Below are positions 32,652 to 39,925 of a stretch of DNA of 64,000 nucleotides, in pieces. How positions within the stretch are numbered: position 1 is the stretch's first letter; every line of letters begins with the position of its first letter. Below the pieces are notes generated by a model, which worked only from the letters and a program-made list of their open reading frames with translations, had not been told where the DNA came from and ran no database searches. The stretch is from an uncultured Corynebacterium sp. (GTDB lineage Bacteria > Actinomycetota > Actinomycetes > Mycobacteriales > Mycobacteriaceae), in the NCBI RefSeq assembly GCF_946221155.1, contig NZ_CAMIAN010000007.1, positions 4,000 through 67,999 of the forward strand, given 5' to 3'. Both the position numbers and the translations under genes were made by a program.

Positions 32652-33665
32652 ATGAACACGACTAAGAAGACCAAGGGTCTAGGTTCCAAGCTCACTGCGT
32701 TCTTGGTAGCTATTGCCACTGCGCTGGGTATGGCTGTTGTCACTGCACCCACCGCTGCTGCTGACAACCGTGGCCATCTGCGTCCGGGCTGCCACTGGAG
32801 CAAGTACAAGTACTACCTGCAGAACTGCTGGGTTTACTCCCCGGCGATGGGTCAGAAGATCCAGGTGCAGATCAAGCCATCTTCCCGTGGCGGTAACGCT
32901 GGCGTCTACATGCTGGACGGCCTGCGTGCACGTCAGGACTGGAACGCGTGGGTCTGGTCGGGCAACGCTGTGAAGAAGTTCGTTAACGACGACGTGACTC
33001 TGGTCATGCCGGTCGGTGGCCAGGCTCAGTTCTACACGGACTGGATGGGGCCGTACGGCGGTAAGGGTGGCCCGAAGAAGCCGCGTTGGGAGACCTTCCT
33101 GACCCGCGAGCTGCCGGGCTACCTGCAGCGCAACTTCGGCGTGAGCCCGACCCGCAACTCCATCGTTGGTCTTTCCATGGGTGGTACTGCCGCAATGAAC
33201 CTGGCTGCATGGCACCGTAACCAGTTCAAGCAGGTAACCTCCCTTTCCGGTTACCTGAACCCGACCTGGCCTGGCATGTACGCCGGAATCCAGTACGCGA
33301 TGTCGGATGCCGACAAGGGTGCAAACCTCTGGGATATGTGGGGCAGCCCGGTCGACCCGCGCCGCTTCCGCAATGACCCGACCGTTCAGGCTGGTCGCTT
33401 CCGTGGCATGCCGATGTACCTGGCTGCCTCCGGTGGCGTACCGTCTCGCGGCGAGAAGTTCCTGGATAACCCACGGGGCGTCGCTGCTGGTATCGGCCTG
33501 GAGTGGATGGCACGTACCTCTACCGCAAAGTTTGAAATGGCCGCCCGTGCGGCCGGTGCTCGACCTGTTGTGAGCTACCCGGTCAATGGCCTGCACGCAT
33601 GGCCGTACTGGGATGCAGAGCTGAACAGGGCTCGTCCGCACATCCTGCGCGCGTTGGGTGCCTAA
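32652..33665 (+). CDS. Mycolyltransferase (antigen 85/Cmt type), without C-terminal repeats
   Basis: The 337-aa secreted enzyme transfers mycolate between trehalose monomycolate and acceptors in the outer envelope. A signal peptide (basic start, hydrophobic 13-33) probably ends at AAA-D near residue 37. The alpha/beta hydrolase fold shows YMLDGLRARQDWNAW, the nucleophile S175 in GLSMGG and a C-terminal histidine in NGLHAWPYW. It is the short form of the family, directly upstream of the long LGFP-repeat paralogue. Its promoter region follows the ubiA terminator. Confidence 0.93.
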   Translation: MNTTKKTKGLGSKLTAFLVAIATALGMAVVTAPTAAADNRGHLRPGCHWSKYKYYLQNCWVYSPAMGQKIQVQIKPSSRGGNAGVYMLDGLRARQDWNAWVWSGNAVKKFVNDDVTLVMPVGGQAQFYTDWMGPYGGKGGPKKPRWETFLTRELPGYLQRNFGVSPTRNSIVGLSMGGTAAMNLAAWHRNQFKQVTSLSGYLNPTWPGMYAGIQYAMSDADKGANLWDMWGSPVDPRRFRNDPTVQAGRFRGMPMYLAASGGVPSRGEKFLDNPRGVAAGIGLEWMARTSTAKFEMAARAAGARPVVSYPVNGLHAWPYWDAELNRARPHILRALGA

Positions 33666-33698
33666 ACTTAGGTCGCGCTAGCGATCTCCCAAACTCTT

Positions 33699-33740
33699 AA
33701 AGCCACTGTCCTAGACACTGTCTGGGGCGGTGGCTTTTTG
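33699..33740 (+). terminator. Rho-independent terminator after the short mycolyltransferase
   Basis: AAAGCCAC (33699-33706) pairs with GTGGCTTT (33730-33737), with an inner AGACA/TGTCT hairpin, followed by a T-run. Confidence 0.8.
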
Positions 33741-33753
33741 CATGCCTGGAGTT

Positions 33754-33764
33754 GGCGTCAATAA
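33754..33764 (+). repeat. Copy of dispersed word GGCGTCA-N2-AA
   Basis: GGCGTCAATAA is followed by CAAAGAACATC, 17 bp past the terminator stem of the short mycolyltransferase, in noncoding DNA. Confidence 0.8.
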
Positions 33765-34086
33765 CAAAGAACATCAAGAGTCACATAAGTAACACTGGCA
33801 ACATGGTAGGCTAACCCTCAAGTAAAACTTTAAATGTTCCGCGTGTTGTCCAAGTGAAAGCGCTTTTGCTTGCCATAATTGCTCACGTGCTAGAAGCGCA
33901 CCTGCGAGAGAAGTGCGAAGCGCTTGAGAAAATCCAGGTCGCGATAGACGTAAACGTAAATAGAGAATGGCTTGATGAAGCACCCGGTGGTGTTCGAAGC
34001 AGGAGGGGAACCTGTTTCGAACCAACCAGACCACAACGGCTAAACAGCAACCAAAGCTACACAACAACCAAAAAGCAACAGAAAGA

Positions 34087-36057
34087 ATGAAGACTATGCG
34101 CCTTGCAGCGAACCTCTCCCGTCGCACTCGCTCCGCCAGCAGCCCTCGCCGTAAGACCGCGGCGATCCTGGCTCTGCCGCTTTCCGTTGCGCTGGCAATG
34201 CCAATGATGCCGGCTGCCACCGCGCAGAGCTCCCTCGGTGGCAACATGGGCCCGGGCTCCGGCACCAGCTACCTGGACCCGGACAGCGTACCGAAGCGCA
34301 CCCCGCGCCAGGTCACCGAGCAGCACCTGGAGGGCCTGCCGGAGGGTGTGAGCGTGGACCGCGTCGAGTGGATCACCGAGCGCTGGGCCAACGTCTTCAT
34401 CAAGTCCGCAGCCATGCCGGGCAAGCCCATCAAGGTGCAGATCCTGCTGGCTCGCGACTGGTACTCCCAGCCCGACCGCAAGTTCCCGACCGTGTGGGCT
34501 CTGGACGGCCTACGCGCCCGCGAAGATGAGTCCGGCTGGACCCTGTCTACCAACATCGCCAACCAGTACGCAGACCGCAACGTCAACGTGGTTCTGCCCG
34601 TCGGCGGCGAATCCTCCTTCTACACGGACTGGCAGCAGCCGGAAAACGGCAAGCACTACAAGTGGGAGACCTTCCTGACCAAGGAGCTGCCAGCTGTGCT
34701 GCGTGAGGGCTGGCGCGCAAACGAGGATCGCGCGATCACTGGCCTGTCCATGGGCGGTACCGCCGCAATGAACCTGGCTGAGCGCTTCCCGGACATGTGG
34801 AAGTTCGCCGGCTCCTTCTCCGGCTACCTGGACACCACCTCTTACGGCATGCCCGAAGCCATCGCCTACGCCACCAACGACGGCAACGGCTACGACGCCA
34901 GGAAGATGTGGGGCGAGTTCGGCTCCCAGGACTGGATCGACCACGATCCGAAGCTGGGTGTGGATGCCCTGAAGAAGATGACCGTCTACGTCTCCGCGGG
35001 CAACGGTAACGCTGGCAAGTACGACAAGCCGGGCACCATCCCGGGCATGCCCGCCAACATGGCTGGCTTCGGCCTGGAGGCCATGTCCCGCATGACCACC
35101 GAGACCTTTGTCAAGTACGCGAAGAAGGCCGGCGTTAAGCCGATCACGGCTTTCCGTCCCTCCGGCACCCACGACTGGCCGTACTGGCAGTACGAGATGA
35201 TCCAGGCTTGGCCGCACATCGCGGACGCTCTGGGTATTCCGGAAGCTGACCGCGGCGCGAAGTGCAAGGTTGGCGGTGCTATCGCAGAGAACATTAAGAA
35301 CGCGCCGGACACCCTGGGCGCCTGCATCTCCAACGAGTATGACGCCAAGAATGGCGGCAAGGTACAGGACTTCCGCGGCGGCCGTGCCTACTGGTCCCCG
35401 AAGACCGGTGCCCACTTCGTGTGGGGCCGCATCGGCGCCCACTACGCCTCCATGAACGGTCCGGAATCCTGGCTGGGCTACCCGACCTCTGAGGAACATG
35501 TCATTTCCAACGGTCGCGGTCGCTTCACCTCCTTCGAGAATGGCGGGATTTACTGGACCCACGAGACCGGAGCCCACGCCGTGCCGAAGGACTTTATGGA
35601 CGAGTGGGGCAAGACCGGCTGGGAGAACGGCCCGCTGGGGTACCCAACCTCCGACCTGGAGAAGGTTGGCGAAGGCTACATGCAGAAGTACCAGAACGGC
35701 GTGATTGTCCGCGACAAGGACAATAAGACCCACTTCGTCCAGGGCAAGATCGCCGAGAAGTACCTGCAGCTGGGCGGCGTGACCTCCAAGCTGGGCAACC
35801 CGAAGGGCGGCGAGAAGGCCATCAAGGGCGGCCGCTTCTCCGAGTTCGAGCACGGCAACATTTACTGGTCCCCGTCCACCGGAGCACACGTGATCTACTA
35901 CGGAAACGTGTTCGACGAGTGGGGTAAGCGTGGCTGGGAGCAGGGCAAGCTCGGCTACCCGACCAGCGACCACGAGGACATCCCGGCGGGCGGAACCCGG
36001 ATCAAGTTCCAGCACGGCGAAATCCGCGAGGTCAACGGACGCGTTGAGGTGCTCTAA
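34087..36057 (+). CDS. Mycolyltransferase with C-terminal LGFP repeats (PS1/Cop1 type)
   Basis: The 656-aa secreted enzyme corresponds to the major corynebacterial PS1/Cop1 mycolyltransferase. A basic signal peptide ends near ATAQ (about residue 47). The esterase domain (about 80-385) contains S221 in GLSMGG, ALDGLRARED and SGTHDWPYW with the catalytic His. The C-terminal region (about 400-650) has LGFP-type repeats, seen as WLGYPTSEE, PLGYPTSDL, KLGNPKGG and KLGYPTSDH, which bind the cell wall. It begins after a 421-bp gap and is followed 2 bp later by the DUF732-like lipoprotein. Confidence 0.95.
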   Translation: MKTMRLAANLSRRTRSASSPRRKTAAILALPLSVALAMPMMPAATAQSSLGGNMGPGSGTSYLDPDSVPKRTPRQVTEQHLEGLPEGVSVDRVEWITERWANVFIKSAAMPGKPIKVQILLARDWYSQPDRKFPTVWALDGLRAREDESGWTLSTNIANQYADRNVNVVLPVGGESSFYTDWQQPENGKHYKWETFLTKELPAVLREGWRANEDRAITGLSMGGTAAMNLAERFPDMWKFAGSFSGYLDTTSYGMPEAIAYATNDGNGYDARKMWGEFGSQDWIDHDPKLGVDALKKMTVYVSAGNGNAGKYDKPGTIPGMPANMAGFGLEAMSRMTTETFVKYAKKAGVKPITAFRPSGTHDWPYWQYEMIQAWPHIADALGIPEADRGAKCKVGGAIAENIKNAPDTLGACISNEYDAKNGGKVQDFRGGRAYWSPKTGAHFVWGRIGAHYASMNGPESWLGYPTSEEHVISNGRGRFTSFENGGIYWTHETGAHAVPKDFMDEWGKTGWENGPLGYPTSDLEKVGEGYMQKYQNGVIVRDKDNKTHFVQGKIAEKYLQLGGVTSKLGNPKGGEKAIKGGRFSEFEHGNIYWSPSTGAHVIYYGNVFDEWGKRGWEQGKLGYPTSDHEDIPAGGTRIKFQHGEIREVNGRVEVL

Positions 36058-36059
36058 CT

Positions 36060-36665
36060 GTGGGCGTCACAAAGAATAGGCAATTTCGTGTGGCCGCCGG
36101 TGCCGCGTGTGCAGCGCTGCTGTCGTTGGCCACGCTGACGGCGTGCGGAGGCGACGAGACGGTCGACAACTCGGCGGAGTCCACAGCGGTTCCTTCGGTG
36201 ACGGAGTCTGCCAGCGAGACCGAAAAGTCCGATGGCGACGACGATAAGAAGGACGACAAGGACGGGGCCGACGACAAGGACGACGAGTCTGGTTCTTCGG
36301 AAAGCAATGACGCCCCAGCACCCGCCGGCGACCGTGGTGGTGCCCCGGCAAGCGATGGGGCTGTGGATGAGGTCGACGACATTCCATCCGGTGCGCAGCG
36401 CAGTGATCAGGACAAGGACTTCCTGAAGCGTCTGAAGGACAGCGGAGTCGACCTGGCGAAGGCCAACGACGCCGCAGAGATCGGTGGCCTGGAAGATCAG
36501 GTCATCGCTGCAGGTCACGCGCACTGCACTGCAGAGGGCGGTGGGCAGGCCGATGTGTACATTCCGCTGGCCGCAGGTCAGCTGGAAGCTAACGGCGTGA
36601 TCGACGGTGATCCGAAGAAGGCTGAGGACGCCATCCGCGAGGCTGCGAAATCCGCGTATTGTTAG
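36060..36665 (+). CDS. Secreted lipoprotein, DUF732-like
   Basis: The 201-aa precursor has a signal peptide with lipobox TLTAC near residue 29, an extremely acidic linker (about 35-80, D/E/K/S-rich), and a C-terminal DUF732-like domain beginning DQDKDFLKRLKDSGVDL with paired cysteines in AHCTAEG and the terminal C. GTG 36060 lies 2 bp after the PS1 stop, so it is co-transcribed. The first codons (MGVTKNR) coincide with a GGCGTCA word. Small mycobacterial homologues are secreted; function is unknown. Confidence 0.8.
   Translation: MGVTKNRQFRVAAGAACAALLSLATLTACGGDETVDNSAESTAVPSVTESASETEKSDGDDDKKDDKDGADDKDDESGSSESNDAPAPAGDRGGAPASDGAVDEVDDIPSGAQRSDQDKDFLKRLKDSGVDLAKANDAAEIGGLEDQVIAAGHAHCTAEGGGQADVYIPLAAGQLEANGVIDGDPKKAEDAIREAAKSAYC
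36063..36073 (+). repeat. Copy of dispersed word GGCGTCA-N2-AA
   Basis: GGCGTCACAAA is followed by GAATAGG and occupies codons 2-6 of the DUF732-like gene. Confidence 0.8.
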
Positions 36666-36683
36666 TGGTCACTCGTTGTTCAT

Positions 36684-36727
36684 AACCAGGCTGTCCGCCA
36701 TAGGTGGCGAGGGCAGCCTGGTTTTGC
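36684..36727 (+). terminator. Rho-independent terminator after the DUF732-like gene
   Basis: AACCAGGCTG (36684-36693) pairs with CAGCCTGGTT (36714-36723), with an inner CGCCA/TGGCG stem, followed by TTTTGCTTT. Confidence 0.85.
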
Positions 36728-36733
36728 TTTACA

Positions 36734-36769
36734 AGCTTTAGAATCTTTAGAGGCTGTAGCAGCTTTAGA
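36734..36769. repeat. Four 9-bp tandem repeats upstream of the cutinase gene
   Basis: AGCTTTAGA, ATCTTTAGA, GGCTGTAGC and AGCTTTAGA follow directly, ending 21 nt before the start codon of the cutinase-like gene. Units 1 and 4 are identical. Confidence 0.8.
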
Positions 36770-36789
36770 GGAAGGTCTAGAAGGAAGCT

Positions 36790-37722
36790 ATGAAGAAGGT
36801 TTTGACCATCCTGGCAGTGCTGGTGCTGCTTGCGCTCATTGTGGTGGGTGTGGGCAACTGGCTGCTCTCCAGCGACGAGGGCGATGGCCCGGGGCCGGGC
36901 AAGCCCACCCTGCCGCCCGCTCCGGAGGCGCAGAACCCGCCCGGGTGTGTGGACGTGGAGGTGCTGGCAGCGCCGGGCACGTGGGAATCCAAGGCTGACG
37001 ACGATCCGCTGGCGCCGCACGCGAACCCTCACTCGCTGATGTTGAACGTCACCCGCCCACTGGCCAATGAGTTTTCTCCGGACAAAGTGAAGGTGTGGAC
37101 GTTGCCGTACACCGCGCAGTTCCGAAACATGAACGCGCAGCATGAGATGAGCTACGACGATTCGCGCAACCAAGGTTTCGAGCGGATGAAGAAGGAGCTG
37201 CGGGCGACGCACGAGGCATGCCCGGCGACGACCTTCATCTTGACCGGCTTTAGCCAGGGAGCAGTGATCACCGGCGACTTGGCAGGGGAGATCGGCAATG
37301 GGCGCGGCCCCGTGCCCGCTGACCGGGTGCTGGGAGTGTCGCTGATCGCCGACGGTAGGCAGGAGCTGGATAAGGGCAAGCTCGTTGGCGCGCAGGGCAT
37401 TCGTGGCACCGGTGCGGAGATCGCTCTGAACCCGGTGAGTGGGCTGATCCAGACGATTGTGCCGGGTGCCACGATGCGCGGCCCGCGCCCGGATGGGTTC
37501 GGCGAGCTGAACGATCGGGTGAACAACTACTGCGCCCCTGCGGATCTTATTTGTGACGCCCCAGCGGACCTGGGCAACGCTCTTGTGCGAGCCAAGGACC
37601 TGGTGGCTGCCAACGCTGTGCATGCGAAATATGCGACGAATGGGAAGGTCGTGGAAGGCCAGACCGTCCCGGAGTACATCGTTGGATGGGCGCGAGATCT
37701 GATTAACGAGCGCGTGCAGTAG
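36790..37722 (+). CDS. Cutinase-family phospholipase/thioesterase (Rv3802c/Culp6-like)
   Basis: The 310-aa membrane-anchored esterase has an N-terminal signal anchor (about 4-26) and the serine nucleophile S155 in LTGFSQGAV, an Asp in ADLICDAP and a His in NAVHAKY as catalytic triad. Its place directly before fadD32 and pks13 equals that of M. tuberculosis Rv3802c, an essential cell-wall lipase of mycolate metabolism. AAGGAAGC precedes ATG 36790. Two disulfides are likely (CVDVEV/HEACP and C in NNYCAP/LICD). Confidence 0.9.
   Translation: MKKVLTILAVLVLLALIVVGVGNWLLSSDEGDGPGPGKPTLPPAPEAQNPPGCVDVEVLAAPGTWESKADDDPLAPHANPHSLMLNVTRPLANEFSPDKVKVWTLPYTAQFRNMNAQHEMSYDDSRNQGFERMKKELRATHEACPATTFILTGFSQGAVITGDLAGEIGNGRGPVPADRVLGVSLIADGRQELDKGKLVGAQGIRGTGAEIALNPVSGLIQTIVPGATMRGPRPDGFGELNDRVNNYCAPADLICDAPADLGNALVRAKDLVAANAVHAKYATNGKVVEGQTVPEYIVGWARDLINERVQ
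37550..37560 (-). repeat. Copy of dispersed word GGCGTCA-N2-AA
   Basis: Minus-strand GGCGTCACAAA continues TAAGATCC. It covers the catalytic-Asp region of the cutinase gene, encoding LICDAP. Confidence 0.75.
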
Positions 37723-37832
37723 CCTTCGCCGCTTTGGCGGGCCCTTTTGAGCCGTGTGCCCGCGCGGTGGGGGCACACGGCACACTGGAAAGCGAAATTG
37801 CCGGGTAACAGGAGAGCGCCCCGGTACGATGT

Positions 37833-37848
37833 GTTTCACAAGTGAAAC
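37833..37848. promoter_or_regulatory. Inverted repeat upstream of fadD32
   Basis: GTTTCAC (37833-37839) and GTGAAAC (37842-37848) form perfect arms around AA, about 90 bp before the fadD32 start. It has the form of an operator; the regulator is unknown. Confidence 0.55.
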
Positions 37849-37859
37849 TAAATGTTTAT

Positions 37860-37887
37860 GGCGTTAGAGCTAGGGCGTTAGAGCTAG
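37860..37887. repeat. 14-bp tandem duplication upstream of fadD32
   Basis: GGCGTTAGAGCTAG occurs twice without a gap (37860-37873 and 37874-37887), 51 bp before the fadD32 start. Confidence 0.9.
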
Positions 37888-37938
37888 GTAGCTAACCCGA
37901 TACCGTTTGAACCGAGTGGAAAAGTAGAGGAGACCCGC

Positions 37939-39828
37939 GTGGACATCACTGCAGCAATGGGCCAGTTTTACGACGAGCAAGGCGACATCAACGTCCCCGA
38001 TCAGCTCACCCTTTCCGGCATGTGCGAGATGCTTTACACCATGGCACAAATGGAGGGCACGGTAGATAACGTGCTGATCCGCCACTGGGACTTCAGCGAG
38101 TCTCGCGAGGGCACGGTGCACGAGATCACCCGTGCGCAGGTAAACACCCGCATTAAGGCTGTATGTGTTCGTCTGCAGCAGATCGCCAAGCCCGGCGACC
38201 GCGTGGCCATCCTGGCTAACAACTCCCCGGAGTACATGTACGCCTTCCTGGGGGCGATGTACGCCCGCATGGTGCCCGTGCCGCTGTATGACCCGAACGA
38301 ACCGGGCCACACCGGCCATCTGACTGCCGTACTGGGGTCCTCGGAGCCGACGGTGGTATTGACGAACAAGCGCTCCGCCACGGCCGTACGCAAGCACTTT
38401 GCCTCTACACCCACCACCGAGCGGCCCCGCGTGCTGACGGTGGATGCGCTTCCGGATGCGCTGGCCGACGACTGGCAGAACCCCATGGCCGCCATCATGG
38501 CTGATCCGTCGCTGGCGCCGAAGTCCAGTGAGGAAGCGTTCCTGCAGTACACCTCCGGCTCCACCCGCACCCCGGCGGGTGTGGTGCTCACGCACAAGTC
38601 GATCGTCACCAACGTGCTGCAGATCTTCAAGGCTGCAAACCTGCAGACCCCACTGCGCCTGAGCACCTGGCTGCCGTTGCACCACGACATGGGTGTGATC
38701 CTGTCCGCCTTCGTGATCATCCTGGGGCTGCCCTTTGACCTGATGTCCCCGCGCGACTTCATCCAGGATCCGGCTCGTTGGATCCGTCAGCTGAACCGCA
38801 AGAGCGAGGACGAGAACATCTACACCGTCGTGCCTAACTTCGCCCTGGAACTGGCCGTCCGCTACGCCGACCCGGCGCAGATCGCAGAGCTGGCCGACTT
38901 GGACCTTTCCGCCATCGACGGCATCATCAACGGTTCCGAGCCCGTACACCACAGCTCCGTACAAAAGTTCCTGGATACCTTCGGCCCCTACGGGTTCAAG
39001 AAGGAGGCCATGCGCCCGTCTTATGGCCTGGCCGAGGCTACGTTGCTGGTCACCACCCCGCAGACCGACGAACGCCCGCTGACGAAGTGGTTTAAGCGCG
39101 AGGAGCTGTCCGACGGTACCGCTGTGGAGGGCAGCGCGGACGATGCAGACAGCCTTTCCCTGGTTTCCCTGGGTCAGGTGTGTGCCCCGCAGACCATTGC
39201 GATCATTGACCCGGAGACCGGCAAGGAGCTGACGGACGGCAACGTCGGCGAGATCTGGGTCCACGGTGACAACATGGCCGCGGGCTACCTGAACCGTCCG
39301 GAGGAGACCAAGGAGACGTTCCGCAACTCCCTGCCTACCGCCAACCGCCTGGATTCCGATAGTCGCGAGGGCGACGCTCCCGAGGATAACTGGATGCGCA
39401 CCGGCGACCTGGCCGTCATCGTGGATGGCCACCTGTTCATCACCGGCCGCCTGAAGGACCTCATCATCGTCGCCGGCCGTAACCACTACCCGCAGGACAT
39501 TGAGGCCACCGCCGACGAAGCCACCGAGCAGACCGCCCCGGCAGTCATCGCTGCCTTCGCCGTGGAGGCCGGCGGTTCCGCAAGCGGTGCCGCCGACGGC
39601 GAGTCTGTCGAGGGGCTCATCATCGTTGCCGAGCGTGACCCGGATGCCAGCGAGGACGGGGACGCGGAGGCGATCGAGGCAATGCGTGCGGCTGTCACCT
39701 CCACCCACGGCGTACAGCCTTCCGATGTACGCATCATCGCGCCGGGCACCCTGCCGCGGTCTTCCGCTAACAAGATCGCCCGCCGCGTGGCCGCGAAGGC
39801 GTATCTGGAGGGCACGCTGGGCGCTTAA
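37939..39828 (+). CDS. fadD32: Long-chain fatty-acid-AMP ligase FadD32
   Basis: The 629-aa enzyme activates the meromycolate chain as an acyl-adenylate and loads it on Pks13. Adenylate-forming motifs are visible: YTSGSTRTPAGVVLTH at about 203-218 and the TGDLAVIVDGHLFITGRLKDLIIVAGRNHYPQDIE region near 495-525, with the FAAL-type insertion typical of FadD32. GTG 37939 has GGAGA upstream. It is the first gene of the fadD32-pks13-accD run and shares a 216-bp upstream region with a palindrome and a 14-bp repeat. Confidence 0.95.
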   Translation: MDITAAMGQFYDEQGDINVPDQLTLSGMCEMLYTMAQMEGTVDNVLIRHWDFSESREGTVHEITRAQVNTRIKAVCVRLQQIAKPGDRVAILANNSPEYMYAFLGAMYARMVPVPLYDPNEPGHTGHLTAVLGSSEPTVVLTNKRSATAVRKHFASTPTTERPRVLTVDALPDALADDWQNPMAAIMADPSLAPKSSEEAFLQYTSGSTRTPAGVVLTHKSIVTNVLQIFKAANLQTPLRLSTWLPLHHDMGVILSAFVIILGLPFDLMSPRDFIQDPARWIRQLNRKSEDENIYTVVPNFALELAVRYADPAQIAELADLDLSAIDGIINGSEPVHHSSVQKFLDTFGPYGFKKEAMRPSYGLAEATLLVTTPQTDERPLTKWFKREELSDGTAVEGSADDADSLSLVSLGQVCAPQTIAIIDPETGKELTDGNVGEIWVHGDNMAAGYLNRPEETKETFRNSLPTANRLDSDSREGDAPEDNWMRTGDLAVIVDGHLFITGRLKDLIIVAGRNHYPQDIEATADEATEQTAPAVIAAFAVEAGGSASGAADGESVEGLIIVAERDPDASEDGDAEAIEAMRAAVTSTHGVQPSDVRIIAPGTLPRSSANKIARRVAAKAYLEGTLGA

Positions 39829-39925
39829 TCCATAAAGCGACTTCGGCGCGTTAAAATATAGCGCTACGGTGACTCACTCATGCCTTCAAGAAGGCATCCC
39901 GGCACGAAAGGAAACGCGACCTTCC

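Larger units (their letters stand above)
33666..34086. other. Intergenic region between the two mycolyltransferase genes
   Basis: This 421-bp gap holds the terminator of the short mycolyltransferase, a GGCGTCA word at 33754 and an AT-richer segment with the leader of the long mycolyltransferase. A 78-codon frame at 33854-34090 has no similarity I recognise and overlaps the next start; I do not call it. Confidence 0.6.

Noticed and set aside
33854..34090. A 78-codon frame before the LGFP mycolyltransferase
   Set aside because: It overlaps the start of the next gene, has no family resemblance and lies in a leader region.
37832..37849. parS-like sequence upstream of fadD32
   Set aside because: The half-sites TGTTTCAC and GTGAAAC match parS, but two extra central bases break the required spacing, so ParB binding is not expected.
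21252..39708. Very long antisense frames opposite serS, glf, fadD32, pck and others (up to about 600 codons)
   Set aside because: They mirror GC-rich codon bias of clearly identified genes and show no recognisable domains or start signals.
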